Assembly: GCA_020638905.1 (NCBI GenBank) | Contig: JACKHP010000015.1 | Coordinates: 1-64,000, forward strand | Source of the DNA: Planctomycetota bacterium | GTDB lineage: Bacteria; Planctomycetota; B15-G4 | Direction: 5' to 3' | Length of the DNA: 64,000 nt | Part shown: positions 9,368 to 16,778 of the stretch, piece after piece | Layout: each line of letters begins with the position of its first letter | Numbering within the stretch: the first letter of the stretch is position 1 | Made by a program: the position numbers and the translations under genes | The notes under the pieces: generated by a model | The model's input: only the letters and a program-made list of their open reading frames with translations | Told to the model about the DNA's origin: nothing | Database searches by the model: none

Positions 9368-12300
9368 TCATGGGTCGAGGTCGCGCGCGGGGCGCAGTCC
9401 GAGATCCTCGGACTGGTACCCGGGCCGGCGCGGGTCGCGCCACGCCACCGTGAGCTCGCGCGGACCGGACAGGAACGAGCCGCCGCGCGTGGTGTGCATG
9501 CCTCCGAGCGGGACGGTCCGCTCGCCGGTGACGGGGTCGACGTCGATGGCCTCGTCGTACTCCTGCCAGCCGTCGAGGCACCACTCGCGCACGTTGCCGA
9601 GGATCGCGGAGAATCCCCACGCGTTCGGCTCCCAGGCGTCGACGGGACCGTGCGTGGCCCAGCCGTCGTCGTAGTCGAGGCGCAGCGGCCGGGGCAGCCC
9701 GAACGTCTCGGCCGACGTGTCGGCGAAGTTCACCTGGCGCAGCACGGCGGCGAACGACTGAGAGCGTCCGAAGGCGGACGCGCCACCGGCGCGTGCCGCG
9801 CGCTCCCAGCGCGCTTCGGTGGGGAGCACGAGATCCCAGGCGCGCAGGGCGTCACGGCAGTCGTCCCAGGAGACCGACTCGACGGGGTGGCTGCGCGAGA
9901 TGCGCGGCGCGAGGAGTCCGCCGGGCCCGGACGGCGGACGACCGGCGAAGAGCGTCGACGGCAGCGAGCCGGTGAGCCGCAGCCACTGGCCCTGGGTCAG
10001 CTCGTACTTCGACAGGAAGTACGGAGCCAGCGAGACGTGCTGCACGGGGCATTGGTCTCCGGGCACGAAGACACCGAGCTGCGGGTCGGGGCGCAGCCAG
10101 TTCGGACCGCCGGGATCGTCGCTCTGCGCGCCCTGGTCGAACGCGCCGCCGGGCACGAGCACCAGCACGAGCCCCGTGTCGTCGGAGATCGTCCAGCGCC
10201 CGTCGTCGCCGTGGACCGGACGCTCGCCCGAGGGCACGTGCCAGAACTCCCACAGGCCGCTGCTCGCGTCGCGGCCGAGCGGCACGAGCCCCTCCTGCGG
10301 CGCGATCACGAGACCGTCGTAGAGCGGGCAGGCCTCGCGGTCGGCGACGGACGCGATCGCGTCGTCCCATGCTGCGCGCTCGGCGTCGACGGTGCGCGCG
10401 CGGAGTCCGCGCAGTTCGGCCAGGCGCGCGGCGGCCCGTGCGCGCGGTCCGTCGGGTTCGCGGGCGAGCAGCGCGAGCGTGTCGTTCAGCACGACGAGCG
10501 GTGCGCACGCCGCTTCGAGCGCAGGATCGACGTAGCGCGTGGCGCGCATGCCGGCGAGCTCGCCCTCGCGACGCGCGACCCTCGCGGCCAGTCTCGTGCA
10601 CTCGGCGGCGACGATCGCGCGGTCGCGCGGCGTGGCGGACTCGGCCGGGCCCTCGGCGTCGGGACGCCCTTCGAGGTGCGCGTCGATGCGTGCCAGCTCG
10701 TCCTCGAACTGCCCGAGCAGCGTGCGCTCGCTCTCGACCTGCGCCAGGAAGCGGTCACGCTCGACGGGTTCGCGCCCCGCGTCGGCGTGCGCCTGGTCGA
10801 AGTCCGCGAGCTGGGCCGCATAGCGCGGCGCCCGCAGCAGGACATCGTCGAGCCTCGCCATCCAGTCGGTGAGCGCCGCGATGTCGCGGCCGTCGACCTC
10901 GTGCACGTCGGTCACGAGGTCCTTCACGACCTTCACGTCGAGCTCGCGCTGCAGCAGCGCCGCGCGCCGGGACTCCTGCGCGGCGACCACGAAGCCGGCG
11001 CCGACGCCGAGCGTGACGAGCGCCAGGGCCAGCGCGGCCACGACGCGGTTGCGGACGATCCACTTGCGCAGCTCGACGAGGGCGCCGGTGGCGTGTGCGC
11101 GCACGACGCGGCCCTCGAGGAAGGCGCGCAGGTCGTCGGCCATCTCGGTCATGCTCGCGTAGCGGTCCTCGATGCGCCGCGCCATGGCGCGGGCGCAGAT
11201 CGAGACGAGCTCGGGGACGGCGTCGGGCGCGAGCTCGTCGACGGGACGCGGCGGACCCTCGAGCACGGCGCGCCAGATCGCGCGCGGGCCGAGGCGTCCC
11301 TCGTCGGGGGCGTAGGGCATGCGTCCCGCGAGCAGCTGGTAGAGGATGCAGCCCATGGCGTAGACGTCGGTGCCGGGACCGATCGCGTCGACGTCGCCGC
11401 GCGCCTGCTCGGGCGACATGTAGGCCGGCGTGCCGAGCACCTCGCCGTCGAGGGTCACGAGCGGCGAGGCGTCCCAGTCGTCGGTGCCGTCGCGGCGCGA
11501 GCCGCGCACGGGCAGCGTCTCGGACACGTCGAGCTCGTCGGCCGCGAGGCGCAGGTCGTGGACGTCGGGCTCGCCGAGCAGGCGCGCGAGGCCCCAGTCC
11601 ATCACGCAGGTCTCGCCGTGGCGGCCGATCATCACGTTGGCGGGCTTGAGGTCGCGGTGGACGACGCCCTTGCCGTGGGCGTAGCCGACGGCCTCGCAGG
11701 CGCGCTGCAGCAGGCCGACCACGCGCAGCAGCGTCCAGCCCTCTTCGCCGCCGCCCTGGTGGACGTCCTTCACGATCTCGTGCAGCGTGCGCCCGCGCAC
11801 GAGCGGCATGGTGAACCACAGCCGTCCCGACGCGTCGATGCCGAGGTCGTGCACGGGCACGATGCCCGGGTGGTCGAGCTGGCCCGCGATGCGTGCCTCC
11901 TCGAGGAAGCGCGCCACGGCCCGCGTCGCGTCGTCGGCCTTCCTGTCCGCGCGTCCGCGTTCGCGCAGCGACTTCATCGCCACGCGGCGTCCGAGCACGC
12001 GGTCCCAGACCACGTGGACGGCGCCCATGCCGCCCTCGCCGAGCAGCTCGAGGCGTTCGTAGCGCGCGCGCGAGCGGCTCTGCGCGGCGAGGCGGCGCAC
12101 GCGGTGTCCGACCTCGGGCGAGAGCGAGTCGTCCCACGCCTCGGAGGCCGGCAGCGGGCCGGACGGGTCGGCGTCGAGCGCGAGCAGCTCACGCACCTCG
12201 GCGACCACGTCGGACGGCGCGCGCGCCGCATCGAGCACCCGCGCACGCTCGTCGTCGTCGAGGTCGCAGACGCGGTCGAACAGCTCGGCGACCGCGCGGT

Positions 12301-12442
12301 AGCGCAGCGCCCGCGCCGCCACCGAGTCGGGGGCGTCGCCGCCGGGCGCGTCGGCCGCGTGGGCGTCGCGCCCGGGGTCACTCCGGGACGCGCGCGTGTC
12401 GCTCGCCGGATGGCTCGTCGGCGTCTCGTGCGAGGAGCTCAT
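9368..12442 (-). CDS. Transmembrane Ser/Thr protein kinase with C-terminal SUMF1 (FGE-sulfatase) domain
   Basis: 1024 residues. A helical N-terminal region precedes the kinase domain: P-loop GEGGMGAV (about 135-142), Lys156 in VAMKSL, catalytic loop HRDLKPANV (262-270) and PEQ in TPAYMSPEQA. The usual DFG is DWG (282-284), which keeps the metal-binding Asp. One transmembrane helix lies at about 467-487, followed by a coiled-coil-like linker and, from about residue 775, a SUMF1/formylglycine-enzyme-like domain (PGGAFDQGA, ESVSWDDCRDALRAW, LGNVREWCLDGW, RGGSFLSG). The kinase is cytoplasmic and the SUMF1-like part external. SUMF1-like domains on kinases are usually thought to be ligand-binding rather than enzymatic. 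The ATG overlaps the ECF sigma stop (ATGA at 12439-12442), so the pair is coupled. Confidence 0.92.
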   Translation of the reverse strand: MSSSHETPTSHPASDTRASRSDPGRDAHAADAPGGDAPDSVAARALRYRAVAELFDRVCDLDDDERARVLDAARAPSDVVAEVRELLALDADPSGPLPASEAWDDSLSPEVGHRVRRLAAQSRSRARYERLELLGEGGMGAVHVVWDRVLGRRVAMKSLRERGRADRKADDATRAVARFLEEARIAGQLDHPGIVPVHDLGIDASGRLWFTMPLVRGRTLHEIVKDVHQGGGEEGWTLLRVVGLLQRACEAVGYAHGKGVVHRDLKPANVMIGRHGETCVMDWGLARLLGEPDVHDLRLAADELDVSETLPVRGSRRDGTDDWDASPLVTLDGEVLGTPAYMSPEQARGDVDAIGPGTDVYAMGCILYQLLAGRMPYAPDEGRLGPRAIWRAVLEGPPRPVDELAPDAVPELVSICARAMARRIEDRYASMTEMADDLRAFLEGRVVRAHATGALVELRKWIVRNRVVAALALALVTLGVGAGFVVAAQESRRAALLQRELDVKVVKDLVTDVHEVDGRDIAALTDWMARLDDVLLRAPRYAAQLADFDQAHADAGREPVERDRFLAQVESERTLLGQFEDELARIDAHLEGRPDAEGPAESATPRDRAIVAAECTRLAARVARREGELAGMRATRYVDPALEAACAPLVVLNDTLALLAREPDGPRARAAARLAELRGLRARTVDAERAAWDDAIASVADREACPLYDGLVIAPQEGLVPLGRDASSGLWEFWHVPSGERPVHGDDGRWTISDDTGLVLVLVPGGAFDQGAQSDDPGGPNWLRPDPQLGVFVPGDQCPVQHVSLAPYFLSKYELTQGQWLRLTGSLPSTLFAGRPPSGPGGLLAPRISRSHPVESVSWDDCRDALRAWDLVLPTEARWERAARAGGASAFGRSQSFAAVLRQVNFADTSAETFGLPRPLRLDYDDGWATHGPVDAWEPNAWGFSAILGNVREWCLDGWQEYDEAIDVDPVTGERTVPLGGMHTTRGGSFLSGPRELTVAWRDPRRPGYQSEDLGLRPARDLDP

Positions 12443-13011
12443 GGCGACGGTCCGTCGTCTTTGAGGCGCCGGTGCAGCCAGGCGCGCGCCATGCGCCAGG
12501 CGCGCTTGACCTGGTCGCGCGAGAGGTCCATGACCTCGGCGGTCTCGTCGAGCGTCAGGCCGCCGAAGAAGCGCGTCTCGACCACCCGTCCCTGCACCGG
12601 GTCGAGCCGCTCGAGTTCGCCCAGCGCCTCGTGCACGGCGAGCAGGTCGGCGTCGGGTGAACCGGCCGGGAGGTCGAGCCCCGTGAGCGTCAGGCGCGCG
12701 CGCCGTCCGCCGCGCTTGGCGGTGGTGCGGGCGCGGGCGTGGTCGACGAGGACGTGACGCATGGCCTGGGCCGCGAGCGCGCGCAGCGGGAGCGTGACGA
12801 CGCCGTCCTGGTCGGCGAGCCGCAGCCAGGCCTCGTGCACGAGCGCCGTCGCCTGCAGCGTGTGGTCGTCGCGCTCACCGCGCATCGCGGCGGCCGCGAC
12901 GCGCTTGAGCTCGGCGTACACCTCGGCGGGCAACGTCGCGCCGGGATCGCCCCCCCCGTCCTCGGGGCGTGGACGGATCGCGGTCGACGGTGGCTGGTCG
13001 GGATCCCCCAC
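12439..13011 (-). CDS. ECF-type RNA polymerase sigma factor
   Basis: About 190 residues with sigma-70 region 2 (TALVHEAWLRLAD) and region 4 (ETRFFGGLTLDETAEVMDLS), the form common in the planctomycete/acidobacterial ECF group (TIGR02999-like). Two in-frame GTG codons compete: 13023 and 13011. The second is chosen because GGAGG (complement of 13017-13021) lies 5 bases before it, while the first GTG itself overlaps that site. A -10-like element sits just upstream. No anti-sigma factor is adjacent; instead the coupled downstream gene is a transmembrane Ser/Thr kinase, so activation through phosphorylation or through that kinase is a reasonable inference, as proposed for other ECF/kinase pairs. 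Confidence 0.9.
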   Translation of the reverse strand: MGDPDQPPSTAIRPRPEDGGGDPGATLPAEVYAELKRVAAAAMRGERDDHTLQATALVHEAWLRLADQDGVVTLPLRALAAQAMRHVLVDHARARTTAKRGGRRARLTLTGLDLPAGSPDADLLAVHEALGELERLDPVQGRVVETRFFGGLTLDETAEVMDLSRDQVKRAWRMARAWLHRRLKDDGPSP

Positions 13012-13016
13012 GGAAA

Positions 13017-13021
13017 CCTCC
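13017..13021 (-). promoter_or_regulatory. Ribosome binding site GGAGG deciding the ECF sigma start
   Basis: On the minus strand GGAGG is followed after 5 bases by GTG (13011-13009). The alternative upstream GTG at 13023 overlaps this site, so the downstream codon is favoured. Confidence 0.5.
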
Positions 13022-13032
13022 ACGCACGGACG

Positions 13033-13040
13033 AGGATACA
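13033..13040 (-). promoter_or_regulatory. Putative -10 element TGTATCCT before ECF sigma/kinase operon
   Basis: Read on the minus strand, TGTATCCT (TANNNT type) lies 21 bases upstream of the chosen ECF sigma start. The transcript would have a very short leader that just includes the GGAGG site. Confidence 0.4.
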
Positions 13041-13166
13041 GGATGACGCGCTCTGCGGGGGGCCGTTCGCGGTCGGAACGGCGCCTGCCGTGCCGATCAC
13101 GACACCCGTGGGGGAGAGGCGTGATCCGACCCCCGCGCGGGCGCGGAAACCGGAATCGATGCGTCG

Positions 13167-13196
13167 GACCGCGTGCGCACGGATGCGCGCGCGGTC
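13167..13196 (-). terminator. Hairpin terminator after the universal stress protein gene
   Basis: A 12-base-pair stem (GACCGCGTGCGC with GCGCGCGCGGTC, one G-T pair) and a 6-base loop begin 7 bases after the minus-strand stop at 13204. No T tract follows, as for other hairpins in this window. Confidence 0.55.
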
Positions 13197-13203
13197 GTCG
13201 GCG

Positions 13204-14106
13204 TCAGCGTCCGGGGGCCTCGATCAGCCAGCTGCGCGTCGGATCGCGCAGCGCGAGCACCGGCACGTGTCCGTCGCGGATGACCGAGTAGGCCACGTTG
13301 CCCAGCAGCGCGGCGGCCAGGCCGGTGCGTCCGTGGCTGCCCATCATGACCAGGTCGACCGAGTCCTGGAGAGCCAGGATGCGATGCACGGGATGGTCTT
13401 CCACGAACTCGAGCGTGTGGGACACGCCGCTCCACGGCTGTTCGGCCATGACCTTCTCGAACTCGGCCCGCGCGTCGTGCTCGATCTGGTCGATCACGTA
13501 CGTCGGTCCCACCATCGGGTGCCCGTCACCGGGGTACAGCTCGGGCGCCTGGAAGCAGTGCAGCACGTGCAGGTGCGCGTCGAACGCGCCGGCCCAGGCG
13601 CGCGCCATGCGCAGCGCCGCGAGGCTCTCGGTCGAGAGGTCGACCGGCACGAGGATGCGTCGGATGACGCGCACCGGTCCGGACTGCATCCAGACCGGGC
13701 AGCGTGCGCCGGAGAGCACGGCGCGCGCGGTGCTGCCGAGGTCGAGCAGGCCGCGTCGGCGGTGGCGTCCGAGCACGACGAGGTCGGCCTCGGCCGCGCG
13801 TCGCAGCACGAGCTCGGCCGGGTGCCTGGACTTCTCGACCACGAGGGCGTGCTTCTCGAGGGCGGCCGTGATGCGCGCGCCCGAGAGCGACGCGGCCAGC
13901 CCGGTCTCGATCGCCGCCCTGGCCGCGGCCACGTCGTGCGGTTCGAGGTCGGGCAGCAGGTGGTGCGCCGGCTCGACGCCGTGCACGAGCTCGAGCGTCG
14001 CACCGAAGCGCTCCGTGAGGTCGAGCGCCACGTTGATGGCGCTCTCGGCCTGCCCGTGGGCGTCGATGCCGACGACGATGCGGTGGGGATGGTCGCTGGA
14101 CGTCAT
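13204..14106 (-). CDS. Universal stress protein, two tandem Usp domains
   Basis: 300 residues made of two UspA-like halves. The first begins HRIVVGIDAHGQAESAINVA and ends with ARCPVW; the second begins VIRRILVPVDLSTESLAALRMA and ends with GNVAYSVIRDGHVPVLALR. Tandem Usp proteins of this length are common cytoplasmic stress proteins. The nucleotide-binding signature G-2X-G-9X-G(S/T) is degenerate in both halves: the second reads GSHGRTGLAAALLGN, with Asn where Ser/Thr is expected, and the first has Arg for the second Gly, so ATP binding is uncertain. The ATG at 14106 is the only start that fits the domain boundary. It is divergent from a beta-lactamase-fold gene, has a -10-like element 63 bases upstream and a hairpin terminator after its stop; it appears monocistronic. 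Confidence 0.9.
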   Translation of the reverse strand: MTSSDHPHRIVVGIDAHGQAESAINVALDLTERFGATLELVHGVEPAHHLLPDLEPHDVAAARAAIETGLAASLSGARITAALEKHALVVEKSRHPAELVLRRAAEADLVVLGRHRRRGLLDLGSTARAVLSGARCPVWMQSGPVRVIRRILVPVDLSTESLAALRMARAWAGAFDAHLHVLHCFQAPELYPGDGHPMVGPTYVIDQIEHDARAEFEKVMAEQPWSGVSHTLEFVEDHPVHRILALQDSVDLVMMGSHGRTGLAAALLGNVAYSVIRDGHVPVLALRDPTRSWLIEAPGR

Positions 14107-14168
14107 GGCGCGGCGCTCCTCTTTCTCGGACTCGGGCGCGCGCGGCGGGCGCGCGCCGGATGTCCGGC

Positions 14169-14176
14169 ATGATACC
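14169..14176 (-). promoter_or_regulatory. Putative -10 element GGTATCAT before the universal stress gene
   Basis: GGTATCAT on the minus strand lies 63 bases upstream of the stress-protein start. The identical octamer occurs upstream of the LysM gene at 30969-30976, with the same flanking GCCGG. Confidence 0.45.
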
Positions 14177-14271
14177 GATCGGCGCGCGAGGCCGCCGCTG
14201 CGCCCTTCGGCGGATCGCACCCGTCGGTGCGCTGCGCGGCGCGTGCCGGTCCGCGATGGCATGCTCGCCGC

Positions 14272-15489
14272 ATGACCGCTCCGCGCCCGTTCGTCCGTGC
14301 CCTGGTGCTGCTCGCGCTGATGGGCTGCGCCACCTCCGAGGATCCACCCGCCGTGTCGCCCAGCCCCGAGGCGCCGTCGCCGCGCGAGGCGTCGGACGCA
14401 CGCATCGTCGCACGCTTCGACGCCATCCTCGACGCGCTCCTCGCGCGCGGCCTGCCGGGTGCGTCGTGCGCCGTGGTGCTCCCCGACGGACGCGTGCTGG
14501 CCGCCGCCCGCGGGCTGGCCGACGCCGACACCGGGCGCGCGCTCACGCCGTCCGACCGCATGCTCTCCGGCAGCGTGGGCAAGACGTACTTCGTCGCGCT
14601 GTTCGCCGAGCAGATCGCCGCCGGACGGATCGCGCCCGACGTCCCGGTGTCCGACCAGCTCCCCGCCGACCAGCGTGCGCTCCTCGCGCGCCTGCCGAAC
14701 GGACCGGCCGTCACGCCGCGCCAGCTCCTGCGCCACCGCAGCGGCCTGCCGCGCTACGTCTACGCGCCGGGCTTCTTCCCCGCGCTCGTGGCCGAGCCCG
14801 ACCGCGTCTGGACCGGCTGGGACCGCCTGGCGTGGGTCTTCGACCGCGAGCCGCTGTTCGCGCCCGACGCGGACTTCCTGTACTCCGACACGAACTACGT
14901 GCTGCTGGGCGTGCTGCTGGAGGCCGTCACCGGACGGCCCTGCGTCGACCTCGTGCGCGAGCGTCTGCTCGAGCCGCTCGGGCTGCGCGACACGCTGCCG
15001 ACCGACACGCGGCACGTCCCCGGGGTGGCCCAGGGCCACGTGGTGGCGGGGCTGCCGCTGGGATTCCCGGCGCGCACGCGCGCCGACGACGCGTTCGTGT
15101 TCGACGTGCAGTTCGAGTGGACGGGCGGCGGCTTCGCGAGCACGCCGAGCGACCTGGCGCGCTGGGCCCGGCTGCTGTGGGGCGGCCACACGGCGCTCGT
15201 CCCCGACGCGGGCGTGCTGCTCGACGCGGGACCGGCGCCCGAGCTGGGCGCCGACGTGCGCTACGGCTGGGCGACCATGCTGCGCGACACGCCGCAGGGA
15301 CCGCTGTGGGGCCACGACGGCTTCATGCCGGGATACCTGGCGAGCACCGGCTGGCTGCCGCGGCACGAGCTGGCGTTCGCGTTCCAGACGAACACCGACG
15401 ACGCCGCGGCCCTGGGTCGCCGGCCGTCCGACGTGCTGCTCGAACTCGCCGACGCGGTGCTCGCCGAGCGCGACGCGACGGACGGCTGA
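14272..15489 (+). CDS. Serine hydrolase of the beta-lactamase/PBP fold, lipoprotein
   Basis: 405 residues. The start at 14272 gives a lipoprotein signal ending in LMGC (Cys19). The catalytic SxxK is SVGK (Ser101, Lys104), the second motif YSD starts at Tyr204 (YSDTNY, Asp in place of the more usual Asn of YxN) and the third motif is HDG (His348-Gly350, in GHDGFMPGY). This is the class C beta-lactamase / esterase EstB / D-aminopeptidase group, and the sequence cannot tell which substrate is used. Beta-lactam resistance should not be assumed. It is divergent from the stress-protein gene (165-base gap) and convergent with a redoxin-like gene. Confidence 0.85.
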   Translation: MTAPRPFVRALVLLALMGCATSEDPPAVSPSPEAPSPREASDARIVARFDAILDALLARGLPGASCAVVLPDGRVLAAARGLADADTGRALTPSDRMLSGSVGKTYFVALFAEQIAAGRIAPDVPVSDQLPADQRALLARLPNGPAVTPRQLLRHRSGLPRYVYAPGFFPALVAEPDRVWTGWDRLAWVFDREPLFAPDADFLYSDTNYVLLGVLLEAVTGRPCVDLVRERLLEPLGLRDTLPTDTRHVPGVAQGHVVAGLPLGFPARTRADDAFVFDVQFEWTGGGFASTPSDLARWARLLWGGHTALVPDAGVLLDAGPAPELGADVRYGWATMLRDTPQGPLWGHDGFMPGYLASTGWLPRHELAFAFQTNTDDAAALGRRPSDVLLELADAVLAERDATDG

Positions 15490-15532
15490 CGTCGAGCCGC
15501 GGGGCCGCGCCCGACGCGCGACCGACGTCCGC

Positions 15533-16669
15533 CTACTTGGCCGCGAGCCGTTCCGGATCGACGTCCTTGCCGTCGACGTAGACCTCGAGCCGCAGCGCGG
15601 CGGTCTCCTTCTGCTCGGACGAGAAGGCCTCGGCCACGGCGCGCTCCTGCAGCGCCACGGCCTCGTCGGTCTCCCCGGCGAGGAAGCGCACGCGCGCCAG
15701 GGTGTCGAGCACCGACCAGTCGCGCGGCGACAGCTCGAAGGCGCGCTCGGCCGCGAGTCGCGCGAGCTCGAGGTCGCGCCGCTCCTCGGGGATCGCGCTC
15801 GTCGGGCTCACGATCGACCACGCCAGCCCGTCGAGGTGCTTCGGCGAGTCGGACAGGAATTCGTCGACGATGCGGCGTCCCCAGGCGGGGGCGTCGGCGG
15901 CGGGCGGGTCGGTCTTCAGCCGTGCGTAGTACGCGTCGAGCGCGAAGGGCGCGTTCGCGTCGGGCAGGAGTTCCAGCAGCGCGTCGACCTGCCCCGGGAC
16001 CTTGTCCCACATCTCCCACTTGCGCAGCTTGGCGAGGCGCTCGAGGAGCTCGGTGTTCTTCTTCGCCGCCGCGTCGCGCTGCTCGCACGCCGCCGCCAGC
16101 GCCGCGTCGTCGCCCGCGAGCACCGCGTCGAGGGCCTCGCGCAGCAACAGGCTCGGACGTCCGACCCAGGCGATCCTGCCCTTGCCGTCGACGATCACGA
16201 CCGAGGGCGTGTCGGGGAAGTCGATCACCCGGTCCCAGGCCTTGGCCGTGGCGTTGTTCTTGTCGCGCACCACCGAGATGCGCAGCGCGTCGCCGCGCTT
16301 GTCGCAGAACTCCTCGGCCGGCAGGGTGCCGAAGAGCGGCCATGCGCAGACGCCCACGACCGAGACGCGCCGGTCGGCGTACTCGTCCTGCAGCAGGTCG
16401 AGGCGCGCCTCCTGGCGCACGCACTCGGAGAGCCACGTGGTGAAGAAGAGCAGCACGTACGTCGTGCCGCGCGCGTAGCGCTTGAACTTCTTGCCGCGCA
16501 CCCACTCGACGTCGCTGAGCTGCGGCGCCTCGGCGCCGAGTCCGTCGGAGCGGACCGCGAGCGGCGCAGGTCCGGCGACTGGCACGGGCGACGTCGCGCG
16601 CGCGTGCGCGGCGAGCAGCAGGGCGATGGCCGCGGCCGCGGCGATCCGTCCGACGAGCGTCCTTCCCAT
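15533..16669 (-). CDS. Secreted TlpA/redoxin-like protein lacking the CxxC motif
   Basis: 378 residues with a signal peptide (AAAAAIALLLAAHARA). Residues about 50-190 have the thioredoxin-fold features of TlpA-like redoxins: VLLFFTTWLSEC, then DTPSVVIVDGKGRIAWVG with the cis-Pro. Where the CxxC of TlpA is expected (usually WCxxC) only one Cys remains (Cys83 in TWLSEC), so classic disulfide exchange is unlikely. The C-terminal half is helical and TPR-like (LAAERAFELSPRDWSVLDTL). A chaperone, peroxiredoxin-like or scaffolding role is possible. The start at 16669 is followed directly by the signal peptide; a -10-like element is 29 bases upstream. It converges with the serine hydrolase gene. Confidence 0.78.
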   Translation of the reverse strand: MGRTLVGRIAAAAAIALLLAAHARATSPVPVAGPAPLAVRSDGLGAEAPQLSDVEWVRGKKFKRYARGTTYVLLFFTTWLSECVRQEARLDLLQDEYADRRVSVVGVCAWPLFGTLPAEEFCDKRGDALRISVVRDKNNATAKAWDRVIDFPDTPSVVIVDGKGRIAWVGRPSLLLREALDAVLAGDDAALAAACEQRDAAAKKNTELLERLAKLRKWEMWDKVPGQVDALLELLPDANAPFALDAYYARLKTDPPAADAPAWGRRIVDEFLSDSPKHLDGLAWSIVSPTSAIPEERRDLELARLAAERAFELSPRDWSVLDTLARVRFLAGETDEAVALQERAVAEAFSSEQKETAALRLEVYVDGKDVDPERLAAK

Positions 16670-16697
16670 GACGCGTCCCCCTCGGTGGAGGGACGCC

Positions 16698-16705
16698 AGT
16701 CTAGC
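16698..16705 (-). promoter_or_regulatory. Putative -10 element GCTAGACT before the redoxin-like gene
   Basis: GCTAGACT on the minus strand, 28 bases before the start codon. The identical octamer occurs upstream of the CsgG gene (19160) and the second ECF sigma gene (49383), each time followed by C/G-G. Confidence 0.5.
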
Positions 16706-16737
16706 AGGTGCCCGGGAGCGCGGGGCGGATCGCCGGC

Positions 16738-16769
16738 GGGGACGCGCGGCGTCGCCGCCGCGCGTGCCC
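16738..16769 (-). terminator. Hairpin terminator after the secreted nuclease gene
   Basis: A perfect 10-base-pair stem (ACGCGCGGCG / CGCCGCGCGT, loop TCGC, 16742-16765) extended by three G-C pairs across one G-G mismatch. It starts 10 bases downstream of the minus-strand stop at 16779. Confidence 0.6.
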
Positions 16770-16778
16770 TTCACGCGC

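Noticed and set aside
14272..15489. The SxxK hydrolase as an antibiotic-resistance beta-lactamase
   Set aside because: The motifs only place it in the broad beta-lactamase/PBP fold; many members are esterases or peptidases, and nothing nearby supports a resistance role.
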